DNA of 64,000 bases, from the NCBI GenBank assembly GCA_022605425.2, contig JAKIMF020000005.1, positions 468,501-532,500 of the forward strand, written 5' to 3'. Both the position numbers and the translations under genes were made by a program. The DNA comes from Hamiltosporidium tvaerminnensis (lineage: Eukaryota; Microsporidia; Dubosqiidae). Numbering within the stretch: the first letter of the stretch is position 1; each line of letters begins with the position of its first letter. A model generated the notes under the pieces. It saw nothing but the letters and a program-made list of their open reading frames with translations. It searched no databases and had not been told where the DNA came from. Below, in pieces: positions 37,225 to 49,440 of this stretch.

Positions 37225-38957
37225 TCTGATATAAATATCCATAAACAAGAATTTTATCTTTTAAAATAATATCACATCATAAAAATAACATAACATAGTA
37301 AAAAAATATTTTTATTAACAATTTTTTAATTTGGCAATTTTATAATAATTTTCGTTTCTTAAATCTCAAAATATAAATTAAGCAGCAAAATATTTTCTTA
37401 TTATAGTTCTAATCTGCTGTTTTTTGAAAAGTCAGATCATGGTTTTGAGCCTTTAATTATGTTTAAAGGTGCTATTGTTGACTAAAATTGCTGAAACATA
37501 ATCATTTATTGGTGTAAAGAACCATAAAACAATATTGACTCTTCGAATTATAAAAAACTCAAGTCATTCATAAAATTCCGGTCCCTTAACAATAATTTAA
37601 TCTAAAAATATAATATAGTATTTATTCGTTAGAGGACTAATAAACATTGCTTTAATAAATAGTAAATTTTGATCTTATTACGAAAATTGATAGCCAAATA
37701 AACAGAGGTATAAATTCTTAATTTAACTAAGTATATATTTCCCGGTTTCTGAAAAAATTACATATATTTTAATTTAGGTGATTATATATATAGTATATGG
37801 AAACCTGATTATCAACAGCTTAATATTTATTATGATTGGTAAAAGCCTACTTTTGATTCTCAGAGATATTTAGGATTCAATGCATATTTTTCACATAAAC
37901 GAGATATAGAGTATCTAACTTAACCAAAGATCTCCTTCAAAGATTATTACAAAAAAACATATTTTTAATTAATTAGAAGGTATTTTATCATGTATCATAA
38001 TCGTCAATCTAAAGTTTTTATAAATTGATATTTGATACTCATTAAAAATCAAGGTACTTTCTAAAATCGAAGATGGTATTTATTTTTTTTGAATTTATAT
38101 TTGTCTAGATCATAAATCCTCTATAATCTCACGTATTAAATGTTTTAACACAATATGAAACCAAATTTTATTTAGATTGAAAAATAAACAATATCAGAAT
38201 TATTGTGTACACGCTCTCTGGGCTGAAATTACTTTATATCAGATTATTACCGTATAGATTTGACCGAATGCTGTTTATTCACAATTTTAGCATTTATTGA
38301 ATAAGTTTTATCTTCGAACGCTTACATAATAATTAAAATGCCTCAATCATTATCAAATGGATTGCAGAAAAACATTCATAAAATTTTAGTGTGATAATTT
38401 AGCACATAACTCTAATTTATCTCAAGCATCATTTTGAGAACCATCAAGGACTTATTTATATCTAAGTCAACTTTCAGATATAAAAAAATCTTTTATATTT
38501 AGAGAAAAGCCGGCCTCTTGACCTTCTTTTACTCTGGTTTGGATTAGAAAACTAGATCATGATGAGACGAATTAATCATATATCAAAATGCATAAAAGAG
38601 CATGAGTTGGTATATCAACCAATATATTTGATGAAAAAGCTACACATAAAAAACATTTTTTAAATACTACAGTTGCTATTTTAATCATTTAATGTTGTAC
38701 TTTATATTGACCCCCATTGTTCTTACCCTGGCCAAAACTAAAATTCAGCAGATCACACACACTAAATCGGATGGGGATTAAAAAATATTCGTATTTATAG
38801 CTTTTTTCTCGGTAAATGGCTTTTTAACGGGAAAGATATATTTTTTGATAAATTAAAAATTTGTGTAAACTAAGATTCTTTTAAAACAAAAAAAAATTAA
38901 AAGAATTTATAAAAATCAAAAAAAATGCAAAAAAATAAAATTTATTATAAAAAAAGG
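37225..38957. other. 3' flank of the unit 2 gene and start of the arm, no gene seen
   Basis: This is the reverse complement of 18170-19912 with scattered differences. It contains the CCCTGGCCAAAA and CTAAATCGGATGGGG landmark at about 38728-38775. No ORF of note is present, and no clear AATAAA lies directly after the stop of the gene. Confidence 0.6.
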
Positions 38958-38970
38958 AAATCAAAAAAAT

Positions 38971-41900
38971 TTATTTAATAAAATTCTGGGTTAAAACATT
39001 TTTACCATTTTTATATGTTTTCTTCTACCTCTTTAACCACTATTGTCTCTTCTTCCAAATCCGACTCTTCATTTATGTTATTGGTCGGTTCCTCTAAAGT
39101 GTTTCCTCCTTGTGAAATAAAGGGGTAGATTATTTTTTGGTTTTAAATTTTTTGCACCATCTTCCTCTGTCTCTTCTTTTAAAGGGGGTGTTGGTTCCTC
39201 TACATTCTGTCTCATAATAACACCCATTGACGCTCTTTCCAGTCTCTTCGGCATTTAGTCCTGACTCAGTCCTCTTCGTCGATCAAGGAAATTGTTTGAC
39301 TGTCTTCTTAGTACTATAGACTGAATGTATGCCTCTACATTCATAGGTATTTCTAGTCTTTTAAGATGAGATTTATGGTATTTTGTCACAATACCGTCCC
39401 AGGTCATCACATAAGGGATTATCTCAACACTACACCTATAAATAAGACCCAACTCATTGGCTAGAGGTCATACTTCCTAAGTTTTTCGTTTCACTATTTG
39501 AAGTGAATCTTGGGAAGTGATTCCTACTTAATGAGTGTTATCTTATTCTTCTTCTTATCTAAAATAAATATGTCGGTCTTTTTCCAATTTTAACATCAGT
39601 TTTAATTCTGATGTCTACCTTATCTCTGCATACTCATTATCAGAATTTCTTGAACTGAGTGGCTCCTTTTCGTTTTGAAGACTTAAACTTATATCTATTT
39701 AGAAGAAGAAGGTATAAGATCTAACCACTTCATTATGCGTCTAGTGTAATCATGGCCTAGCATTTTTCACATCTAGTTGCTAAATGATCCACAGTCTTAC
39801 CAGACTTCCCGCAATGTTGACACACACCATCTGCTCCCCAGAATACATTTCTATCCTGGATATAGCAGAACACAGCTTCATTTCGTGGCCTAATATTTCC
39901 TCTCTTTAGCCATCTTGAAGAGTCACTAACACTCACAAGCTCATTTTTTCTTGCATTATATAACTTTATATGGAGTTTTCGTTTTTCTATTTCGTTATAT
40001 AGTTTTGCAAGTTGAACTTCTTCTAAACTTTTCTTAGTGACTTCTACTACCAACATTTACTTTACTTTTAAGAAGCCTTTTATTAGTGCAAGATGGGTTT
40101 TATTATTATTCTCCACCTTGAGGATTGCTGCTCATCTAGTTGATATTTCTTTACTTTTTTCCAGACAATCCAAGAGTTGCAGAAGCATATGTTCGCTTCG
40201 CAACTCAACACTATGTAGGCCTCTTCCAAGTTCTGTTCTAGGAAGATACAACCGCTCTTTACATCCTAGGCGGAGATGTATCTTATTCTTCACGCGCACC
40301 GCACGCACTGCATCATCTAACTTAGAGAAGTCAGTCGGTTCAAGTCGAAGTACTCCTATGTGGTAGTTGATTAACGATATCGCATGTTGATTGATTGCAG
40401 AAAATAAATTTTTTGCATTTAATCTAGTGTGACAAAGTCTTTCAACTCTTGATATAAGTTTGCTCTGTACTTCTTCAAATGAGCTACGTGTTGGGATTCC
40501 TCTGCTATCTTCTATTATTCCTAAATATTTGTAAACACTAACACCTTCTAGAAGAGTAGCAGTATCTTCACAACACGTATCATTTGTGGCTGACTTCTCT
40601 TTGTTAATCTCTAAGCCAATCACCTCTAAAAATTCCTTTGCCTCGCCTGTCATAGCACTCAATGTGGAACTGTCTCTAGCAAGGAGCTTTCGATCATCAA
40701 TAAACAAGAGATGATTAGTAGAGTGGGATTCTGCATCTGTTTGTACTGTCACTTTTGTGTATTTTTCATTAAGCTTTCGGCTTAATGGATCCATACACAA
40801 AACAAATAACAAAGGTGACAAACTATCTCCTTGTAGAATCCCTCTATCAATCTTCTTGCTCATGATTTTTCGGCCCTACTGATATATCAATTTTCCATTT
40901 TGATATAATTACCTTAATAAATTTCGGATCCAATCAGGTAAATTAAGGTTTTCAATGCATTGAGTTAAATAAGCATGATCTATTGAGTAATAAGCTTTTT
41001 TAACATCAATCATGTCGCCTTAAGATTTTTTCCCCACTCTTTATTTAAAGAATATTCATTGAGCCGGCTCTTTCGCTCCCTGCACACCTTTTACCTCTCT
41101 CAAATGATTCTCTGCAAGCAACCCTCGCCTTTCCACTTCAATTTGAACGACTTTCGTTACATACTTAGTCGTTAACTTGTAGAGGTATGACATACAAGTG
41201 ATTGGCCTGTAGTCAGAGCCTCTTCGTGGAATTCCTTTCGGTATCAAATACGTAAGCCCGCAGTAAAACCAATCAGCTTGAGTTGTTCCTTCTAAACATA
41301 TAACTTTCACAATATCATAAAGATATTTGTGAAGAGTTGTAAGTTTCTGAATGAAAAAATTGTATATACCATCAATTCCAGCAGCTTTCCAATTAGGAAG
41401 CCAATTAATGATATTTACAAATTCATCAAGTGAAGGAAACGTGGTCGGATGATTATCTGATACAAATGGAATCAAATAATCATCATACGTGACTGTGTCA
41501 TCATTTTTGTTCCACATTGTAGGCCAAAACTCACAATTTCATGCGACTAACCACATGTTGGATTCCATACGCTCAGATAACCCACGATAAAATCGACCTC
41601 GGAAAGCTCAAACATACGATTTTCGAATTGCTTCCTACTTTCATGATCGTAATTCTTTTTCGTAACATTCAAAGACTCATTTTCTTAACTAAGCCTCAGA
41701 AAGATCGTTACGCTGCTAAGTTTAAATTAAACTCTCGCATGATTTTCTTAGGCTCTTCGTTTCCAGTGGAGAGCATTTCCTGCTTACGAGCCTTCTCAGA
41801 AGATCTTTGGAAAGTACTAACTTAGAAATTTTACTTTCTATGTTTTTTCCAAGCGGATCTAGGCTCTCTTTACGTGTTGCCTCGTCATAGCATACCTGCG

Positions 41901-42543
41901 CAGCTTGCATGATATACGCGGCTTCCGTAATTGACTCAGGTACATGAGCTCCTGCATATTCACCGACTACTCGATTAATTAGATCCAGAACTTTACTATA
42001 ACCAATTCATTTGGATGTTTTCTAGTTCGGACCACCACTTTTTCTAATTTTTTCCGGATTTCTTTGATTTTACTCAAAATTTATCTCTCGGTTTATGTAC
42101 TCCGTGGTGTCGGTAGGTGCATGTATCGCGAGACAAGTGGCGATCTACGTCGCTCTCCATTCTCTTTGATTTTACTTCCTTTCCCATCTCACTTTGTGCC
42201 AATTTTTTAACACTTCGGAGTTTCGTGCAGCCGAATTTCTCATTATAGTACCTGTGCTTGTCCGCATTCTTGGCTTTTAACCTTGTCGTCTGAAAATTGT
42301 TCTTGGTGCTGTATCATATCGTCCGTGCCTCTGTTACCTTCCGATGCTGTGGGCTTGTCTTCTCATGGCTCCCGCACTTCACCGACTGTGCATTGGGGTG
42401 TTCCCTTTTTTTTTTGTGTTTGGCTTGGTGGTGGGTGTTTGTTGTGTGGGGGTAAATCGCCGGTGGGTGTGCCATTTTGTCCTCTTCTTTCCCTGTTTTG
42501 GCCTTTTTTTGGTATTTTCTTTTCGCGTATTTTTTTCTCCCAT
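38971..42543 (-). mobile_element. R4/Dong-like retrotransposon, copy D, with perfect target duplication
   Basis: A perfect 13-bp direct repeat, AAATCAAAAAAAT, lies at 38958-38970 and 42544-42556. The same 13-mer is present once, unfilled, in unit 1 (18156-18168 on minus). The inserted 3,573 bp begin exactly with the ATG (42541-42543 on minus) and end with the family 3' terminus. This pair of filled and empty sites fixes the true ends of the element. Confidence 0.95.
38995..42543 (-). pseudogene. Retrotransposon ORF of copy D, mosaic and broken
   Basis: Open pieces on minus are RT fingers 41056-41517, RT palm and thumb 40132-40863 (motifs B and C intact), 39757-40056 (through the zinc knuckle) and an endonuclease fragment 39255-39452. 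The palm/thumb piece matches copy B, including the TGA at 40132-40134 and residues VRVKNKIHLRLGC. The pieces on either side match copy E, including the TAA at 40057-40059 and KKAYYSID in motif A. The N-terminal region and the last ~700 bp have many single-base losses. The N-terminal ~300 bp are also shortened relative to B and E. Confidence 0.88.
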
Positions 42544-42556
42544 AAATCAAAAAAAT

Positions 42557-44270
42557 AAAGTTAAGAAAAATTATTACAGAATAAAAAAAAATTTGAATTT
42601 AAATGTATCCTGTTTTATTCCGCTTTTTATATGCTATTCTTCTCACTGGCTTTTTTTACTTTTCCTTTAAATGACACACTTTTGAATTTAATTCAAAATC
42701 TAAAATATAAGATTTAAAAAATGGAGAAAAAAAGACTTAAATTATAAAAATATACTTTAAATCAGACGGTTTTTAATGCTTATTTTTTTACGGTTTTTAT
42801 TGACATATATTTACTCTAATTATGCAATTTAACAAGGAAATGCATTCAAAATGGGAGGGTGATAGAATAAATTAGAGGGAGACAAAATCAATAAAAACAA
42901 AAAATTAGTATATTTTTAGTGAGAAATTCTTTAAAAACCAAGCATATAGACTTGAAAATCTAATTTAAACCTTAGAAATTTTTAAATTTTTATTTTAAAT
43001 ACGAAAAATTAGTGCAATTTCAAGTCTATATTTTATTAAAGCTGTTTATATTTTTTACCGGGGAAACAGAATAAAATACGACAGGAAATAAGAAATTTTA
43101 AGTTATTGCGATGTGAAAGCGTAAAGCCTTAGCTTTTTATATTCAGTTACGAAGGCTTGGAATTTCGGAGATACAAAAATATATTATTTAAAAAACCAGG
43201 TCGTAAATAATAGATTATACCTGTTGGATGGTGGAATTTCTTTCTTTGTGACCAGTTTTTATTATAGTAAACAAAATCTTCATGAAAAGATATCCAAATA
43301 TAAAACTTACGTATTTTTAAATCTATACATCACAAATATAACAACTTGTTATCGATTCTCATATCGTATCAATGTCTAATAAAGCCATTGGGATTACATC
43401 ATAAAGTAATTGAATTAAATACGAAGTATTTATTCATCTTCGCGATGCACATTAACAACATGTGTGAGATTGTAATACTACTTTATCTTAATAAATGAGC
43501 TACAAATAATCTTATCCGTCACTCTATTGGGTTCAAAAATCTAAAAAAATGATAATACTGCGTATTATGGCGTAGCCGATGTTTATTTAGACCTGCGATC
43601 ACTCTCGAGCAACTGACATTAACAATCAAGAAAAACCAGATCCCCCATTCAAAACATTTTACCTACATATGGGAGTTATTGCATGGAGATAGAGGTTTAT
43701 CGAAATGCACCGACTGAATGTTTGAGAACCTGTTATCTAAGCTACCATTGGCTGCATCAATGGCATGGAATAATATAACATTTTCACTTCTAAAAAAATT
43801 TAGCTATTTATTAGATAAAAAACTTTCTAATTTTTACATTTCTTTAGCATTTGATAAAATAGAATGTGTGATATAATTAATACAATTATAAATTATTAAA
43901 AAAATGGGCAAAAAGTTTAAATCTAGTCATTAAGAGACCATTTATATCATAAAAGGTAAAGAATTTTCTGAAATATTTAAAAAATTAATAGCTAACAAAA
44001 TTTATTTCGCAAAACTGAAGGAAAAAAATTTTCTTATTGGTAAATAAGAGCAGCCTAAGAAAGTTAGATTTGTTTTAATTATTTCAAAAATATTTTCAAA
44101 ATATTAGGATTTTTACAATATAATGGAAAAAATATATTATTGCAAGCTACAATATATTTTTTTAAACAAGTTTGTCAAATAATTTAATTCCTTCGCTTTT
44201 TATTATGATGGGTATTTTTTAATAATTTTTACAAAATTTGTATATAGATCGATATTATTGACATATTCCT
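42557..44270. other. Right arm of unit 2 with module M, no gene seen
   Basis: This is the reverse complement of 16450-18155. Module M in its left-arm version lies at about 43080-44050. I see no ORF worth calling. The apparent frames are AT-driven. Confidence 0.55.
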
Positions 44271-44972
44271 TAAAACGAATAAAATTCGATTTTAATTTAT
44301 TTTTTACTTTTTAAAAAACCCAATTTACTTTATATATATTCAATTTCCTTATTCGCATAAATTAAACCACTGTAAAACATTTTTTTTGAAAAAAATCAAA
44401 TATAAAGTATTGTTGATTAAGTTTAGGGATGTATAAAGTGCCTTGTTTCGTTATAAACGAAATCAGGTACCTTATGCCGTCCTTTTTTATCTTTGGTTTT
44501 TATATCAGTGTAGAGACTAGAGTAGTTACGTTAGTTTAAGCAATGTGAGAGGCTATGATATTTTTGTCTTTTAACTAAACATCAGAAATTACATTGTATT
44601 TCTAAATCTGTTTTGCTGAAACCAGTATTTAAAACTTTTAAAATGCAATCGAATCAATTGTATATCCAAAGATATTATGGGAAATGGTTTCTAGCATTTT
44701 TCGGCAATAAATTCCAATCCTTTTTTTACTTTGTTTCTATTTATAGAAGAACTAGTAATGATGTAATACTAATTCAAAAAAATTCACCCAAATTTATTTC
44801 TTTTATTTCGAGTAGTTTAACATTTAATTTCTTGTCGAATTTATACACCCTCTTTTCATTTTTTGTAATAATAACTTTATTCTAAAGCATCACATCTTTG
44901 TAAAACAGTGGCAAGTGTTATATTTGTTCTCAAAAATGGACGCATTTCTATGTTTAAAATAAATAACTGTTA
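44271..44972 (-). repeat. Terminal inverted repeat, right end of unit 2, diverged
   Basis: About 44271-44530 matches the other terminal repeats well. From there to 44972 the alignment continues at clearly lower identity, with shared short blocks such as CTATTTATAGAAGAACTAGT against CTATTTATAAAAGATACTAG. The 90-codon ORF 44613-44885 is not open elsewhere and is rejected. The end of the block lies at the target site of copy E. Confidence 0.6.
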
Positions 44973-44982
44973 TCTAACACTT

Positions 44983-47900
44983 ATTAATATGGGTAGAAAG
45001 AAAAATGTTAGCAGCGAAATATCGAAAAATACCAAAATAAAGGCCGCAAACGACGCTGATGAGGTGAAGAAGAGTGATAGTGAAGTACAAAAATGTAAGC
45101 TACACCCACCGGCGATCTCCCTACCTTCCTCCTCCTACACAACAATAACACCTCCACCACCAAGCCAAACATGCAGTAAAATGTAAAATAGTGGGCTTGA
45201 CACCTTACCTTCGCCTAATGCACCAGTTCCCTCTTCGGTTGAAGTCTTTACGTACGAGCCATCGTACGACATGACAAGCCCCTGTACTCTAGCTATTCCG
45301 GAAGGTAACAGGCTAATGGCATTGAAGACGATATTCGATTCCGTAACAGCCGACCCGAAGGAATGGCCTCGAATTGTTTTTTTTGCAGTACAGACAAGGT
45401 TTGAAAGAATGCCAAGAAATGGCTGGACAGAGCTTCACAGGTACTATAATTAGAAATTCTGTTGCGCTGTAATTCTCATAGTGCTAAAAAATTAGCCCAA
45501 AGTGAGATGGGAAAGGAAGAAATAATAATAAAGGCTAGAGAACGACGTAGCATCGCCACTTGCCTAATTAATACATCTACCCTAACCGAGAACACGGAGT
45601 ACATAAAATCTAGAGATAAATTCTTGAGTAAAATCAAAGAAATCTCTGAGAACGAAATTGGAAAAGTGGTGGTCCGAACTAGGAAACATACAAATGAATT
45701 GGTTGATAGTAAAGTTCTGGATCTCATTAATCGAGTAGTCGGTGAATATGCGGGAGCTCATGTACCTGAGTCAATTACGGAAGCCGCGTATATCATGCAA
45801 GCTGCGCAGATATGCTATGACGACGCAACACGTAAAGAAAAGCCTAGATCCGCTTGGAAGGAAAACATAGAAAGTAAAATTTCTAAGTTAGTACTTTCCA
45901 AAGATCTTCTCGAGAAGGCTCGTAAGCAGGAAAAGCTCTCCACTTCGGAAACGAAGAGCCTTAAGAAAATCATGCGAGAGTTTAATTTAAACTTTAGCAG
46001 CGAACTGATCTTTCTGAGGCTTTAGTTAAGAAGAATGAGTCTTTGAATGTGTACGAGAAAAGAATTACGATGCATGAAAGTAGGAAGCAATTCCGAAAAG
46101 AGAATCGTATGTTTGAGCTTTTCCGAGGTCGATTTTATCGTGGGTTATCTGAGCGTGTGGAATCCAAGCATGTGGTTAGTCGGCATGAAATTGTGAGTTT
46201 TTGGCCTACAATGTGGAACAAAAATGATGACACAGTCACGTATGATGATTATTTGATTCCATTTGTACCAGATAATCATCCGACCACGTTCCCTTCACTT
46301 GATGAATTTGTAAATATCATTAATTGGCTCCCCAATTGGAAAGCTGCTGGAATTGATGGTATTTACAATTTTTTCATTGAGAAACTTACAACTCTACACA
46401 AAAATATTTATGATATTGTGAAAGTTATATGTTTAGAAGGAACACCTCAAGCTGATTGGTTTTACTGCGGGCTTACGTATTTGATACCGAAAGGAATTCC
46501 ACGAAGAGGCTCTGACTACAGGCCAATCACTTGTATGTCATACCTCTATAAGTTAACGACAAAGTGTGTAACGAAAGTCGTTCAAATTGAAGTGGAAAGG
46601 CGAGGGTTGCTTGCAGAGAATCATTTGAGAGAGGTAAAAGGTGTGCAGGGAGCGAAAGAGCCGGCTCTAATGAATATTGCTTTAAATAAAGAGTGGGGAA
46701 AAAATCTTAAGGCGACATGATTGATGTTAAAAAAGCTTATTATTCAATAGATCATGCTTATTTAACTCAAAGCATTTTAAACCTTAATTTACCTGATTGG
46801 ATCCTGAAATTTATTAAGGTAATTATATCAAAATGGAAAATTGATATATCAGTAGGGCCGGAAAAAATCATGAGCAAGAAGATTGATAGAGGGATTCTAC
46901 AAGGAGATAGTTTGTCACCTTTGTTATTTGTTTTGTGTATGGATCCATTAAGCCGAAAGCTTAATGAAAAATACACAAAAGTGACAGTACAAACAGATGC
47001 AGAATCCCACTCTACTAATCATCTCTTGTTTATTGATGATCGAAAGCTCCTTGCTAGAGACAGTTCCACATTGAGTGCTATGACAGGCGAGGCAAAGGAA
47101 TTTTTAGAGGTCATTGGCTTAGAGATTAACAAAGAGAAGTCAGCCACAAATGATACGTGCTGTGAAGATACTGCAACTCTTCTAGAAGGTGTTAGTGTTT
47201 ACAAATATTTAGGAATAATAGAAGATAGCAGAGGAATCCCAATACGTAGCTCATTTGAAGAAGTACAAAGCAAACTTATATCAAGAGTTGAAAGACTTTG
47301 TCACACTAGATTAAATGCAAAAAATTTATTTTCTGCAATCAATCAACATGCGATATCGTTAATCAACTACCACATAGGAGTACTTCGACTTGAACCGGCT
47401 GACTTCTCTAAGTTAGATGATGCAGTGCGTGCGGTGTTGGTTAAAAATAAGATACATCTCCGCCCAGGATGTAAAGAGCGGTTGTATCTTCCTAGAACAG
47501 AACTTGGAAGAGGCCTACCTAGTGTTGAGTTGCGAAGCGAACATATGCTTCTGCAACTCTTGGATTGTCTGGAAAAAAGTAAAGAAATATCAACTAGACG
47601 AGCAGCAATCCTCAAGGTGGAGAATAATAATAAAACCCATCTTGCACTAATAAAAGGCTTCTTAAAAGTAAAGTAAATGTTGGTAGTAGAAGTCACTAAG
47701 AAAAGTTTAGAAGAAGTTCAACTTGCAAAACTATATAACGAAATAGAAAAACGAAAACTCCATATAAAGTTATATGCAAGAAAAAATGAGCTTGTGAGTG
47801 TTAGTGACTCTTCAAGATGGCTAAAGAGAGGAAATATTAGGCCACGAAATGAAGCTGTGTTCTGCTATATCCAGGATAGAAATGTATTCTGGGGAGCAGA

Positions 47901-48790
47901 TGGTGTGTGTCAACATTGCGGGAAGTCTGGTAAGACTGTGGATCATTTAGCAACTAGATGTGAAAAAATGCTAGGCCATGATTACACTAGACGGCATAAT
48001 GAAGTGGTTAGATGCTTATACCTACTTCTTCTAAATAGATATAAGTTTAAGTCTTCAAAACGAATAAGGAGTCACTCAGTTCAAAAAATTCTTTACAATG
48101 AGTATGCAGAGATAAGAGTGGACACCAGAATTAAAACTGATGTTAAAATTCGGAATAACAGACCGGACATATTTATTTTAGATAAGAAGAAGAATAAGAT
48201 AACACTCATTGAAGTAGGAATCACTTCCCAAGATTCACTTCAAATAGTTGAAACGAAAAAACTTAGGAAGTATGACCTGCTAGCCAATGAGTTGGGTCTT
48301 ATTTATAAGTGTAGTGTTGAGATAATCCCTTATGTGATGACCTGGGACGGTATTGTGACAAAATACCATAAATCTCATCTTAAAAGACTAGAAATACCCA
48401 ATAATGTAGAGGCATACATTCAGTCTATAGTACTTAAGAAGACAGTCGAAACAATTTCCTTTGATCGACGAAGAGGACTTGAGTCAGGACTAAATGCCGA
48501 AGAGAGCTGGGAAAGAGCGTCAATGGGTGTTATTATGAGAGCAGAGATGTATGAGGAACCAACACCCCCTTTAAAAGAAGAGAAGACAGAGGAAGATGGT
48601 GCAAAAAATTTAAAACCAAAAAATAATCTACCCCTTTATTTCACAAGGAGGAAACACTTTAGAGGAACCGACCAAATACATAAATAAAGAGTTCAGATTT
48701 GGAAGAAGTGACAAAAGTGGTTAAAGAGGTAGAGAAAATACATAAAAAATGGCAAAAATATTTTAACCCAGAATTTTATTAAATAAAAAA
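44983..48790 (+). mobile_element. R4/Dong-like non-LTR retrotransposon, copy E
   Basis: The 10-bp repeat TCTAACACTT lies at 44973-44982 and 48791-48800. Six extra bases lie between the left repeat and the ATG (44989-44991). The 3' terminus is followed by a short A run before the right repeat. The element is about 3.8 kb with no LTR. It sits at the outer edge of unit 2, with its 5' end facing the unit. Confidence 0.92.
44989..48730 (+). pseudogene. Retrotransposon ORF of copy E, least damaged overall
   Basis: Open pieces run 44989-45186, 45271-45453, 45462-46025, 46043-46720, 46717-47676 and 47677-48687, so only a few lesions separate it from one frame. The N-terminus is basic, then Pro/Ser-rich. 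RT fingers and palm lie at 46200-47100: DYRPIT at about 46515, motif B QGDSLSPLLF at about 46900, motif C LLFIDD at about 47026-47043. The thumb follows, with GLEINKEKSAT. The zinc knuckle (C-X2-C-X8-H-X4-C) lies at 47910-47963 and the endonuclease RPDIF...E...KLRKYD at about 48160-48275. Lesions include a TAG (45451-45453, shared with B) and a TAA (47674-47676, shared with D). The second Asp of motif A has become Tyr (about 46740). A Pro/Ser-rich N-terminus without visible zinc fingers and the FIDD motif favour R4/Dong over R2. Confidence 0.9.
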
Positions 48791-48800
48791 ATCTAACACT

Positions 48801-49440
48801 TTATCACTATCCCCTGCGATACCTACTTCTCAAAGCCCTTCATCTACCAGATGTGTATTACCTAATTAATAGGTGAGGCAGTTGCCTGGAGTTCGTGAAT
48901 GTCTGTTGCATGGTGTGTGATCGAAGGCCGAAGCCCATCCTGGGCTCACTCAAGACTATGCAGCATTCCCACTAACTATACACTTTCTAAACCCAATAAA
49001 CGTCTAGCTAAGATATATTTCAAAGACTTGCATGGAGTTCACCTAGATAGTGCAATCCATACCAACAGGTATAATCTGCTACTTAGCTCTACCGGCTTTT
49101 ACTGGTTTTTATTTTTATATCTCCCAGGCGCTGAGTCTTCTAGCCGAGTGAGCAAAACTGTGTTTCCACGCCTTTACATGGTACTTACCTACATGTTTGG
49201 CTGCAGTCTGCAATCTAGTTACATAAAAAACTACAAAATAAATTTGTAGAAAATTTCCCATTTCTTAGATCTCTCCTTCTCATAACACCTCCCATGGAAC
49301 AGCTGAGGATCTAGTGTGGTTTTATTCCCACCAAAAATTCAAACAATGATCTTAACCATTTTCACACACACATTGCCATTTAGAAAGTTTTTTATGTGGT
49401 TATCATCCCTTCACTTATTAGATCTTAAAATATATAAATC
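48801..49440 (+). repeat. Diverged third version of module M (remnant of another unit)
   Basis: Ordered short matches link this stretch to module M: a GTGATCGAAGG block at about 48916, CAACAGGTATAATCT at about 49063, AGCCGAGTGAG at about 49142, CAATCTAGTTA at about 49211 and CCCACCAAAAA at about 49328. It is less AT-rich than its relatives. A 116-codon ORF (48899-49249) is open here, and its last ~20 codons resemble the 61-codon ORF of the unit 0 and unit 1 modules. I treat this as shared DNA ancestry, not as evidence for a protein. Confidence 0.5.

Larger units (their letters stand above)
28563..44972 (+). repeat. Inverted-arm unit 2, split by two retrotransposons
   Basis: Removing copies C and D leaves about 9.2 kb that is the reverse complement of unit 1 from end to end. 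It therefore includes both arms, both module M versions and the gene, here intact and on plus. The left end is a close match to the other ends. The right end (beyond about 44530) is strongly diverged from the other terminal repeats though still alignable. Strand is given by the gene. Confidence 0.82.

Noticed and set aside
44613-44885. 90-codon ORF in the diverged terminal repeat
   Set aside because: Not open in the other terminal repeats; Phe/Ser/Asn-rich, as expected by chance here.
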